64,000 bases of DNA from Nitzschia sp. DOCU1 (lineage: Eukaryota; Bacillariophyta; Bacillariophyceae; Bacillariales; Bacillariaceae), in the NCBI GenBank assembly GCA_951394045.1, contig OX596000.1:868001-932000 (forward strand), written 5' to 3'. Each line of letters begins with the position of its first letter. Position 1 is the stretch's first letter. Under the pieces are notes generated by a model. It ran no database searches and was not told where the DNA came from. It saw only the letters and a list, made by a program, of their open reading frames with translations. Below, one piece after another: positions 40,601-50,880 of the stretch. Both the position numbers and the translations under genes were made by a program.

Positions 40601-42356
40601 CTTGAAATTCCTCTTCAGATAGCTGTTCCGCCATAAACTCTTCATCAAGAGAATCGGCAGATGATGTTGTCAATGTTCGATCGAGACTCTTATCCTTCGA
40701 CGAAGCCTTGACACGACGAGCGATAGACTCAACGATTGTCAAAAGCCCTTCAACAGCCAGAACGTTCAGGGCGTTCATGGGGACCTCTGCGATCCCTGAA
40801 ACAGGCGCAACAGGTTTCGATTGAGCATGGTTCGAAACCTCGCCGTTCATCTTGGGGGCTGTTTCCAAAGCCTTATCCACTTCCACGGCAACTGCACCAT
40901 TCAAAGTAGACGGCCCTGCTACTTCACCAAGAATGGTACAGATGTGCGCGTAAAGGTTAGTACAGTTGACATCGCAGTCGTAGTTCAAATAGAGGTCTTT
41001 CATGAGAGCTGGTTCTTGACAAAATTCTAGAAGAGACTCCAGCGCTACTTCTCGTTCTTCATTGCTTGTGGAGTGCTCAAGAATCCTCAAATGCACCGAT
41101 GTCAAGAAAACTTCGAGGGGAACCTTGAGGTGGTTGCTGATGGTCTGGAACAGATTGAAAATCACTCTCATGGTCAAGCTGAGAATCACCAAGTCATGCG
41201 ACGTGCTCCATCCCAACAAGAACTTGCAAAGATCGTTTTGCAAGATACTGATTTCATTTTCCGTCAGTTCATCGGTCAACGTTTCCAGTGCAATATTCAC
41301 CAACATTAGGGAGTTTACGACGTAGGCGTCTGAGTTCGTTTGTGGGTTCAAAAGCGAAGCCAACTTGGACAAAATGGCTTCTCGCGCCTTCGACAGGTCA
41401 GGGTGAGAAAACACTTCCAACACAATCTGCCCCAGAGCGTCCGAGGCCGCACTCTTGAGAAGTGAACTAGCCCGTTTTGCACGATGGGAAACATGCAAGC
41501 ACGTATCTAATAGCCCCACGATGATATCTGGTTCGAGTTCCTGTGAAGCACACCGGACCACCAAGGCAGAAAGATCCAAAAGCTTCAAGACAACTTGTTC
41601 ATCCTCGTGCGAATTGGCCGCCTTCTCGCTGGCCCTGCGCCGGCTTTCCGCATCTGCACCAGATTCTTCGAACGTACACAACAGGAGAGTGTTCGCAACG
41701 GTCCTATACGCTTCGGGCTGAGACGCAAAGAACCCATAGAGCACAAACTTGTGCATGGCGTGCAATGCGGCCCCTGTGACCGGTGCTGAAATGTCTCTTC
41801 CCTTAATTGCATCACAGAAAGGAGTCAAGTAAAGAGTTGCAGATGGTTGGCTGTCGCCCTGATTGATCTCCCACTCGGACATAGTGTTGTGCAATTCTCG
41901 CAGCTGTAAGAGAAGAGGGTGCTGTTCATCCATCGGCAACTCTTCCATGAACCTCATTGGAGAAACGTATCGAGGATCCGTCCTCATGACGTTAAGCACA
42001 TTATGCACTTCCCCTTTAATGACCTTTGAGACACTAGTCGGCTGAATCAACAACGACCCAGCAGCTTGGGGGGAAGAAATAGTGGTCTTGGTCACCTCAC
42101 CAACATGGTGACTTCCGTTCATACCGACCACAGCAGCCTTCTTCCCTTTCATGGCAGGAGAAGAAGTTGCGTCGGTCATTTTCAACCCGTCCACACCACC
42201 TATCTTTTCCAATGGCAAACCGAGCACCTCTAGTGACTTTCTGCCGTTTTCGAGGTGTATCTTCGATGGCGAGGAAGACCCAAGGAAAGAGCTTTCAATG
42301 TGCTTCTCACCGATCGGGCTGTTTCTGTTTGAATGGGCCACTAACATAGGCGCCAT
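37618..42356 (-). CDS. Large ARF guanine-nucleotide exchange factor, GBF1/GNOM type (Sec7 domain)
   Basis: Two exons, 42356-38736 and 38661-37618, join in phase 0 across a 74-bp intron and give about 1,554 residues. The protein activates ARF GTPases on Golgi or endosomal membranes. The N-terminal part is low complexity, then comes a DCB/HUS-like helical region with FMEELPMDEQHPLLLQLREL. The Sec7 domain lies at about residues 585-790 and has FRMPGEAQCIDRFMEAFA, with the catalytic glutamic finger, and STIMLNTDLHNP. HDS-type helical repeats follow, and the C-terminus is Lys-rich. The GTG-initiated frame reaches 42380, but the first ATG is at 42356, with another at 42347. It sits head to head with Sec63. 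Whether it is GBF1- or BIG-like needs a tree; I favour GBF1/GNOM. Confidence 0.92.
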
Positions 42357-43049
42357 CGTCTCAGAACAAGAATTGGTCACTGTTTCGCCACTTGTTTTCG
42401 GGCCATCGCGAGGGAGAGGCGGGGCAAAATCCTTTTTCGGTTATCCCTCCAACACGCTCGCACAAGATACGCTCCAGGGCCCAAGAGAGATGTAAAAGAA
42501 TGGTTTTCTCTCTTTAATAGCATTATTCGCTGTGTAAAAATCCAGAAGAAAAGAAGTAAATCTGTCCGTCATCCCATAAAGAAAACATCAACTCCTCTAT
42601 TCCCTCATGTTTCTTATAGAAGCGAACGCACGACGGGTACGCCAGACCAATGACCCGCAATGACTGACTCCGCACCCGGTGAGGCGGAATCTTTTCTACA
42701 CTTCAGAATATCTAATTTTATATCTATTATAACTGACTACCATATTACAATATTCCGTCCAATCCGACCGAGAGCGCCGCGTGGAAGTTTTGAACGAAGC
42801 ACGTTTGGTGGGCGGTGGTACGTACTCGTACGTACCGGGTTCGTACGTGTTTACGACACGGCTTCTTCGCAAAAGGCGAGGCGTGAGGCTCCGGTTGCAT
42901 CACTGGCCTGGACGACGGCAGAGCCCCGGGGAACTTCCTCATGCCAACAACAATGCGTTGAAGCAGATCATCCATCGACCATTGACTGCAGTTCTTGTAG
43001 AGCGCATTGATACAGGCGTATTTACATCGCCTCTACCAAAGAATCGACC
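42357..43049. promoter_or_regulatory. Bidirectional promoter region of ARF-GEF and Sec63
   Basis: 693 bp separating two early-secretory-pathway genes transcribed in opposite directions. There are several ACGTAC/CGTACG steps around 42820-42850 (CGTACTCGTACGTACC). No other gene is seen. Confidence 0.5.
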
Positions 43050-45042
43050 ATGTTGCAATACGACAACTCTGCGTTTTATTTCTTCGCCTTGAGCTTCCTA
43101 ACGATTTACTTGGTGCCTTGTGAGTGTTTTCGATGTCTCGGCGGGGACGTGCAGCGTATGGCCTAGTTCTCACACGTTTCTGTCAACTGTATCAGCCTGG
43201 CTATCGATCGTGAGCCGCGTGCATGGTGCTTTGTTCGTTAAGGATGAAGAGCTTGGCGCCATTTCTCGAACTAGCGCCGAGAAGGCCAAGGCGGAAGAAC
43301 TGAAGAAGGAATCGAAGGGTCTGGCAACTCTGACGAAGTCGAGGGGCTTCATGATCAACCTGGGAATAACCATTGTCTTGTCTGCACTTTTCTTGTGGCT
43401 TGCGGTAAGCGTTACAACTGACGGGGAAGTAAATTCGTTCGATCCCTTTACGATTCTAGAAATCGACTCGGGCAGTGATTCAAAGGCCATCAAAAAGGCC
43501 TACAGAGCACTCTCTTTGAAATACCACCCGGATAAGAATCCTGGTGATCGCGCGGCTGAAGCCAAGTTTATGATGGTTTCTAAGGCTTACGAGGCATTGA
43601 CGAACGAAGAAGCTAGGGAAAACTGGGAAAAATACGGAAATCCCGACGGCAAGCAGTCGTTAGAGGTCAGTATCGGGCTTCCTGATTTTTTGTTGGACAC
43701 CGCCAACAGAAACATCGTCTTGATGGTTTACTTGATAATTATGGTTGGCGTGATTCCCTTCTGCGTCTGGACGTACTACTCGGATTCGTCCAAGTTCGGA
43801 GAAAAGGATGTCATGTACGACACCTATTCCTGGTTCCACTACACCCTCGATCAACACACGCTCATCAAGTCCTTGCCGGAAGTTTTGGCAGGCTCGGCCG
43901 AATTCCGAAAACGCAACGTCCCAAAGTCAGCAGAAGACAAACAGGCCATCGCCCAGCTTATGTCCACTGTGAAGACTCAGATGCAAAAGCCAAAGTTCAA
44001 CCACCCTGTTTGCGTCAAGGGAAATGTTTTGATGCACGCCCACCTTTTGCGGCAATCCAGCAAGATCACCAACCCAACTTTGTTGGGTGATTTGAAATAC
44101 ATGTTGCAGCTTTCTACGTCATTGATTGATGCTATGATCTCGGTCTGCCAACACCAGGATTCTATTCAGACTGCACAAAATTGTATCGAATTCGGCCAGT
44201 ACGTCACCCAGGCCATGTGGATCAAAGATTCAAGCTTGTTGCAGCTCCCGCATTTTACCCAGGAAGAAGTGAAGCACTGTGAGGTTGGCAAGGGTAAGGC
44301 GGGATCCATAGTAGAATACCGACAGATTCCCGACGACCAGAAGAAGGGACTGGCGACATTTTCGGAGGAGCAGAAAGAGGACGTCAGGAAGTATCTTGAA
44401 ATGCTCCCTGATATTACCGTGGAATCAAAAGTATTCGTCGACGACGATGAAGACGACAAGGTATACGAGGGGGATTTATGCACGGTCAGGGTTACGATCA
44501 CGAGAAACAATTTGAAGGAGGGAGAGAAGGCCGGTTTGGTGCATGCTCCTCATTTCCCATACCCGAAGCAAGAGGCATGGTGGATTATTCTTGGTACCAA
44601 AGAGGGCAAGATCATCAACATTGAAAAAGTGCCCAATCCCAGCCGTGTCTTTGAGCACAACATCAAGTTTTTGGCCCCGCGAGTCGGAGACTATGAATTC
44701 GATCTGTACGTCAAGTCAAACGCATACGTCGGCTTGGACCAACAGCAAAAAGTGCATTTGACTACTTTGGATAACTCGGTTCTGCCCGAGTACAAAGTCC
44801 ATCCCGACGACGCCGTATTGGACGACGAACCTACTTTGTTTGAGGAAATGTTGAACGCCAACATTGAGCAGGACTCGGACGACGATGACAGTGAAGAGGA
44901 GGAAGAAACCACCGCCAAGGATGCCATTGCACCCAAGTCCGACGCAGACATGAAGAAAGAGCAACTCAAAAAAGCCCGTCAACAAAAGGATGATGATGAC
45001 AGTGACGATGATGATGCGGAGGAAGTGTATGCTCAGAAATAA
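43050..45042 (+). CDS. SEC63: Sec63, ER translocon J-protein
   Basis: A 70-nt first exon (43050-43119, MLQYDNSAFYFFALSFLTIY) is joined across a 76-bp intron (GTGAGT ... CAG at 43195) to 43196-45042, giving 638 residues. The N-terminal YDNSAFYFFALS is typical of Sec63. Three membrane segments are seen, and between the second and third lies the J domain with HPDKNPGD, which faces the ER lumen and stimulates BiP. The Sec63/Brl domain follows, including the conserved NPTLLGDL and HAPHFPYPKQEAWWIILG. The C-terminal tail is a run of Asp/Glu blocks, which in yeast binds Sec62 after phosphorylation. Length matches yeast Sec63 (663). Frame-only prediction without the first exon would miss the true N-terminus. 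Confidence 0.95.
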
Positions 45043-45350
45043 ATACTTGGCTGGCACTGTGCAAGGGAGTGGACTGTACGTTTGGATGCCCCACCAGGGC
45101 AACCTGGGTTTTACGGCGTGCAGTAATAGGTCCACACCGTTCTATCATTCTTTCTAGTTTTCTTCGATCCATTTGCTGTGTAGGGGCAATAACTCAGTAA
45201 CACCAGCAAATGACAAAGCCTGGACTTTGCCATTACCGGTAAGAATAGCAAGTTCCTTGTTCCTACTATCTGGTACATTCGATCGCAAAGCGTTCCCATT
45301 TTATAAATATTGATATTTATGTATTAAAATTTCATCCATTATCCTATGCT
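45043..45350. other. Intergenic region between Sec63 and tRNA
   Basis: 308 bp, A/T-rich toward the tRNA (45300-45340), as is usual upstream of Pol III genes. Nothing else is recognised. Confidence 0.45.
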
Positions 45351-45434
45351 GGTCCGTTAGTGTAGTTGGTTATCACCCAGGGTTCTGAATACAAGAAACT
45401 TCCTGTGACCCGGGTTCGAATCCCGGACGGACCT
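45351..45434 (+). tRNA. tRNA-Gln (anticodon CTG) with an 11-nt intron
   Basis: A full cloverleaf can be drawn. The acceptor stem GGTCCGT (45351-45357) pairs with ACGGACC (45427-45433), discriminator T. D arm TAGTGTAGTTGGTTATCAC. Anticodon stem CAGGG (45378-45382) pairs with TCCTG (45401-45405) with one G-T pair. The T arm is CCGGG/TTCGAAT/CCCGG. The anticodon loop is TTCTGA plus T, with CTG at 45385-45387. Eleven bases (45389-45399) lie between positions 37 and 38, the canonical place of a nuclear tRNA intron. No CCA is encoded. Internal A and B boxes are present. Confidence 0.9.
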
Positions 45435-45462
45435 GAACATCGGGGGACGTCCCGCCCCAGCC

Positions 45463-45476
45463 TTTTTGCCTTTTTT
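45463..45476 (+). terminator. Pol III terminator of the tRNA gene
   Basis: T5 at 45463-45467 and T6 at 45471-45476, about 30 bp after the tRNA. A GC-rich stretch (GGGGGACGTCCCGCCCC) lies between. Confidence 0.75.
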
Positions 45477-47099
45477 GACAAGGTGTCAAGATTCATTCAC
45501 CAATACTTAGTCCTGCATCATATAGGCATGTACATATGTTTCTGACGTAGACTCAGCGAACGATATAAGAAAACCATATATTTTGCAAGGATCCCAGGAC
45601 GGAGTTCCACCTAGCAAACTCATGGGAATTTTTGGAGTCCTTGAGGTACTCCCTGCATGATATAATCAATGGCGGGACAAAAATTATACCGACTTGGGAT
45701 TCGCCCCGTTGGCCCGGCCAGCCCCTTGGTATGACTGGCACGAATGATACGACACGACTCATGCGAACAAAGCCACGCTGCCGCCGAAGACGCCGCTACT
45801 ATGAAATCGTCGGCACCACTATTTCTACGAAGTCACCGCCGCTGCCCCTAGTAGCAAACCATCCGCTATTTCTCCTTGTGCACAGCGGCGATGTGCAAGA
45901 AGCCCCCCCCCCTCTACTACGATACTGCAAGAAAGCAAGACAAGCAACAAACTCGTCCGACACCATATGCAGTACAAATGGCAGCTGCACCTCCATTCTA
46001 AGAATAATCTAGAGTAGCTAGTTGACCAGTAAAAACAAAAAGCTAGAGTTCTTTGTTACTGGCTGTAATCCTGCTGGTGGTTGTCCTCGTCCATCGTTCG
46101 ACCGGACTCCACCAGCACCACCCGACCTTGTTTGATTCCTTCCCCATTCTTTCTACTTGTTCTTCATTCGTTCATTCATTCCTTTACAATGGATTTATCG
46201 TTCCTTCGCGCCCCTTATCATTGCTCTCCAATTCTTTTTAAATTGTAAATATCCCAAGTAGGGATTGTGCTGAACAGTATTTTGACATGCATAAATCCCT
46301 TGTCGTTGCTTGTCGCGGCATTTCTGTTTCCCTGCTGCTGGAGGAATATAAATGAGGACTACTACCTTCGTCCTGGTCCCCATCTTTCTGATCTTCTTCA
46401 ATTGCTGGATGATTGTTGTTGGGTGATGCAATATTCTTGACGGTGATTTGTGCATCTTCGTCCTATAATAGCCAGGACAAGAAACTCAGTGAGTAAAGGA
46501 GTGGTGAGCGATTCCATCCACCTTAATCCCACTACTGAATATGACCCAGCATGCTTACCTTCGGTATAACCCAATAGTTGTTCAGATTAAAACAATATTT
46601 CCCGCCGCCAACTTTTATGTTGACTGGACTTGACTCAGCGCATTGGTGGTCATTGGAGGAAACAATCATGCCTTTAGTCTTGTAGTAGATAGCTGGCAGG
46701 GAGAGAGTATTTGGCCCGAATGCACATGGCTATCCCCCTCTAATAAACACTACAAGCAGAGCAATTTATTGTCTTGCATTCAAACCAAGATGGCAGTCCA
46801 TAATAATAATGATGACAAGATGAGTTGTCGTTCATGTTTTTGTGTGATTCAGATACACGTAAAATTTAGCGCGCGACTCTCCTCTATGGCAGTTCTCAGT
46901 AGTAAGAACTTCATATTATTCCGATCCATCTCCTCTACATATACTTAAGTAGTAATAACAGTATAACACGTACTGAAAATTCTTATACGATACTCGGACG
47001 CTCCTACGGCAAACTGAATGGAACGTCGTCACTGAGGCTCGTTCTTTACGTGAGGGCTTTTGGTCCGCAACGACCGTTATCGTAGTTTTCCCGCCCAAA
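45477..47099. other. Gene-poor region, nothing recognised
   Basis: 1.6 kb with no convincing coding frame, RNA or transposon signature on either strand. Short frames are all below 130 codons and lack family features. A C9 run occurs near 45906. Confidence 0.45.
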
Positions 47100-47160
47100 A
47101 GTGCGGACTTTTCGGTCCGCAAGTGCTAACGAAAATATTGCGGACTCTTTTGTCCGCACT
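47100..47160. repeat. Nested palindrome built from GCGGAC/GTCCGC
   Basis: Two short hairpins, GCGGAC-N6-GTCCGC at 47103-47120 and 47140-47157. They also pair with each other: AGTGCGGAC at 47100 pairs with GTCCGCACT ending at 47160, and GTCCGCAA at 47115 pairs with TTGCGGAC at 47138. A fifth GTCCGC lies at 47063. Confidence 0.85.
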
Positions 47161-47178
47161 GTTTGAATCCATCGCCTA

Positions 47179-47244
47179 TTAGAAATGAATCAATGGACTC
47201 TTAGAAATGAATCAATGGACTCTTAGAAATGAATCAATGGACTC
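47179..47244. repeat. 22-bp tandem repeat, three exact copies
   Basis: TTAGAAATGAATCAATGGAC followed by TC is repeated at 47179, 47201 and 47223 without change. It follows the palindrome by 18 bp. Confidence 0.95.
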
Positions 47245-47838
47245 CGGCCTCAGGACCACCCATCGCAGCACTCATCTCAAAAAAGTGCACCATAGCGGCA
47301 AGCATTTCAGCTTCAACCATTTAATCCCAAACAACACATGTCATCGGTAAGTTTGCAGCATTTGAAGACAATTTAATGATTTGCATTGCTGGACAATCTA
47401 GTTGGAATCAGCCAACAATCAGTCAATTTTCCTTACTCTTATTGTGTGACCATGGACCGCCGCTCTCATCAGCATGCAAGGCTTTTCCTTGCTTTTATTG
47501 GCGGTTGGTGGTACTGCAGCACGTCTACAGTCACCATCATCGGTGATGTGGTTGTTGCTGTCATCGTGTCTAGAGGGAAACTGCTTGTGGAGACGTAATT
47601 GAATCGAATTGATTCGCAGTGGAGGGAACCGAATGAAGAATTGAAATGCATTCGATTACTTTGAATAGAATTTGATTAGTTTGAATAGAATTCGATTACC
47701 TCGAATAACATTTGATTAGATTGACTTGCGGGCAATCGAGGCGACGGCGTCCGCAAGCGTAAAGAATGCAGGAGGACCCAAAGTTAACGGCCCAGGATAA
47801 CCGCCCTTGCGGACTTGAAAGTGCAAGAACGACACTGA
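47245..47838. other. Gene-poor region with a 20-bp tandem repeat
   Basis: No gene seen. At 47650-47729 a unit ATTCGATTACTTTGAATAGA is repeated four times with a strict 20-bp period and a few substitutions. Confidence 0.6.
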
Positions 47839-48472
47839 GGCCCATTCCAGAGCTCCGGATTCGCCGTCAGATCGGCGTCGGATTTGTCCTCCGGATGGAA
47901 GGACAGAAATCTGACGCCGTTTTTTTTTTGGTGACGCCGATTAACCTACCCCCGCGCGCCGGGTATGTTAATCGGCGTCAGATCGCCGTCGAGGTTCTTT
48001 GTTGTTGTTGTGGCTACTGTAGTTGTCGAATGAAATGGGATGCTTTTCCCATACCACAATGCAACTGTAGCTAGCTAGTCGCAATGACGACCAGCCAATG
48101 ACGTATACTACAATGCTACTGTAGCTAGCTAGTCAGCCACAATGACGACCAGCCAATGACCTATACTACAATGCTACTGTAGCTAGCTAGTCAGCCACAA
48201 TGACGACCAGCGAATGGCATATACTACAATGCTACTGTAGCTAGCTAGTGGCAATGACGACCAGCCAATGACGTATACTACAATGCTACTGTAGCTAGCT
48301 AGTCGCAATGCCAATGACGTTGCCATTCTGATGCACACCTGCCAACGCGAATTTGCAGGGGGTTTCCAGAGTGTAAAATAAAATAGCCGTCACAATGGGG
48401 GAGAGGATGGACAATCTGACGCCGATTTTTTGATGGCAATCTGACAGCAATTCTAGAGCTCTGGAATGGGCC
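47839..48472. mobile_element. MITE-like element with 17-bp perfect (about 41-bp imperfect) TIRs and TGA target duplication
   Basis: GGCCCATTCCAGAGCTC at 47839-47855 is matched by its exact reverse complement at 48456-48472. Similarity continues for about 24 bp more through GTCAGAT. TGA lies directly outside both ends. A 3-bp duplication and GGC-starting ends fit the PIF/Harbinger group, without proof. No transposase frame is present in 634 bp. Inside are an inverted pair GACGCCGATTAAC/GTTAATCGGCGTC around 47932-47980 and a tandem repeat. Confidence 0.8.
48052..48305. repeat. 54-58 bp tandem repeat, about 4.6 copies, inside the MITE
   Basis: The unit contains ACAATGCTACTGTAGCTAGC, then TAGTC, then CAATGACGACCAGCCAATGA, then TATACT. 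Two length classes differ by four bases (TCGCAATG versus TCAGCCACAATG). The palindromic AGCTAGCT lies in each unit. Confidence 0.9.
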
Positions 48473-49580
48473 TGAAAAGAAGCCACTATCCAAAGTTTCG
48501 TTGGTGAAAAAGAGAGCTAAAAAATTGGGGGATTCACGATAGATCTGACCTCTTGTACATGCTGTATTCTTTCTCTGATTGGCTGCTGCAGACCACAGGA
48601 AGTGAGAAGCCACAAAAATTAATTGTCATCTACATCGGTGGTTGTTGCTATGCAATTGGTAGCTGTGACTCAAGGGCGCCCTTTTCTTTGGCTGTCGTGA
48701 GTCCAGGACATGCTTTCTTTTGAATGTGGGGCTCATTTATGTGGGACTCGACTGCCAGAAGATGCTGCCATTGCTGCATTTCTTGACTCTGTCTCCTCCT
48801 ACAATTGCTGAACAACAATATGTTTGATCAACCTCAGACACAGTTGCTTAATCGTGAATTCAGTTCCACTATTTCTACCAATATGTGGATTTGCCATGCT
48901 ACAAATTTTCATCGAGGACTGAACCCCGAGTTGGAGCGAATCTTTCAAGAGTTGCTTGATCATGAATTCTGTCAGGAATAAGTGGATTTGCTATGCTACA
49001 ATCAGTTGGGATAAATCGTTCAATTGGGATTCACCGGCATTGGCATCCCTACAACAATATTTTGCAGGCAAACTTCACACTACAGTCAAATACAGTTGTG
49101 GTTCATTGCTGCTTTTGACACTGGAGACAATGGCAAGGCATTGGGACTCTACAATCAACCATCTTGGTGGTACCATCGTCGGCTCTTAAGGGGATGCTCT
49201 GGAATGTCTGCAACCGTGTTGTTAGACGATGGTCAATTTTCAAAAAAGAATGTTCTACAATCATTCTGGCGGGGTTTCTAGGGTGGTGGTAGTCTTACAC
49301 TATTCCTCTGTTGCGGGTGCTGCAACTGGTATGAATAGTACCCACATCCCACTTTTGATGTAGAACGACTCATATTGGGGCAGTCAGAGAGCCTCGTCTG
49401 AGTGAACAACAAACAACTTTGAGAACCTAATAGCAGACAAATTGTAATCAAAGAGCTATTATTTGTAGACCTCTAAATGTAGTAGGAACGTCTTGGAATA
49501 GGAATAGCTAGACAAAGTGTGACGTGATTTCGATTTTGACCATATCATATAGTGCACTTTTCAGATAACAAACACTAATA
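48473..49580. other. Gene-poor region, nothing recognised
   Basis: 1.1 kb. GTGGATTTG(C/T)(C/T)ATGCTACAA occurs twice (about 48883 and 48981). A plus-strand frame at 49024-49281 looks protein-like in part (GIGIPTTIFCRQ, YNQPSWWYHRRLL) but lacks a family signature. It may be decayed coding sequence. Confidence 0.4.
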
Positions 49581-49982
49581 TTATAAGATTACTATATAGC
49601 CAAGATTGATTGCTATGCACCTATAAACCTGAAGTTGTGTATTTGATACTGGAAGATATGAAGTTTCTTCAATGAGAGGAATTCCAAGGGATCGCCGATG
49701 CTTCACGTCTCGGTTCAAGCGGGAAAACACATACTCCGAATGCGCCACACCACTGCTACCTTCCGCAACAGCATGACGTGACTCGGAGAGCACTCCTTGG
49801 ACCTCCTCATTCAAAGTTTCCATAAGATTCACTGTCTGCTTGACATCTTCTCTCTGGGCACGAGAAACCAACGGATTAGCTGCCAATTCGTCGAGGATCG
49901 ACGTGAATTTGTTTGTCGTGTTGCCAGTTGGACTCGAAGCAACGTATCCTTCTTGGACCGTCTTTCCAGAATTGCCACATTC
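49581..49982 (-). pseudogene. Possible decayed protein-coding fragment
   Basis: The minus frame is open from 49982 to 49581 with protein-like text (GNSGKTVQEGYVASSPTG, FTSILDELAANPLVSRAQRE, DVKQTVNLMETLNEEVQG), but there is no ATG near its start and it opens just after a TGA. I do not recognise the family. It may be a gene relic or an exon of an unrecognised gene. Confidence 0.35.
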
Positions 49983-50399
49983 TCACTCATAGCATAGAGT
50001 AATAGAATATAGAATAGAAGAAAAGAACTAGTAGTCTACAATCGGTAGCAATGGTAAATCATTGTGTGACAAAGAACAATTGTTGCATCCGCGCCAATTT
50101 GTTTCGGAGGCAAGTCGGCAAATGTTGACTACTATGATTAAGAACTCGTTCGTGAATCTAGCGGTGCCAAATCTCGTGTAAACGTCTCATTTTCGTACCA
50201 AGCCAGACGGTACAAAAATGACCCATCCGAACCACGAAACGACCGACGATTTCGTGGCGAATTTAGTCAAGCACATGCCGTCACCGACGATACAACACGA
50301 GGGACATAATAAACAACACCGTGACAATGAACCAATTGCAATGAGCAATGACGCCGTTGTCACAGCAATCCACCAGCATGACACAATGATTGAGAGGAA
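49983..50399. other. Gene-poor region
   Basis: 417 bp between two decayed coding fragments. Its right part (50218-50399) may belong to the N-terminal region of the agmatinase-like pseudogene (frame starting MTHPNHETTDDFV), but I see no conserved motif there. Confidence 0.35.
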
Positions 50400-50880
50400 C
50401 ACATTGCTAACGTGGACGACTACGATGCTACTGTGGTGGAGCGCCCCTTGACGGAGGATGTACCTGTTGTGCGGTATTCGCTTTGCACCTCAAGAAATTC
50501 GACACATATCCATGACGGCCTTGTGTGATACCGGTGATGTCTTGTCGATTCCAGCCATGCAAATATTCAAGAAAAAGACATGAATGAACGCATGCACACT
50601 ACGCCCTACTGTACTTTCATGCTGAAAAGATTGCCGAAATGGCATGGGATTTGGTATGGTGGGATGTGATGCTGTGCGCAAGAGTTATGCTATTGATTCG
50701 ATTGAAGAAGCCTTTGTGCCAGCAGGAACGGGATGGCACAAACCGGAAGATCTGATGTGACGAGAGGCTTTGGTGGATGAAGTGGAGAAGAAAGGATTGT
50801 GTGGTATGGAAGTAGTCGAGGTCAGTTCTCCCTATGATCATGTCGATATTACATCGCTCAAGGCCTTGTGGATTGCTTAT
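50400..50880 (+). pseudogene. Agmatinase/ureohydrolase-family pseudogene
   Basis: Pieces in order on the plus strand but in different frames match the ureohydrolase (agmatinase/arginase) family. First comes an acidic segment around 50409 (NVDDYDATVVERPL), then GIRFAPQEIRH around 50473 corresponding to the family's G-x-RFGP-x-x-IR, then DTGDV near 50532. Later VPAGTGWHKPEDLM near 50720 matches the PGTGTPEPGGL region, and after an in-frame TGA (50758-50760) comes REALVDEVEKKGLCGMEVVE, then VSSPYDHVDIT. The metal-binding DxHxD and GGDHS segments are missing, so large internal parts are deleted. It cannot encode an active enzyme. An intact homologue elsewhere in the genome is expected. Confidence 0.65.
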
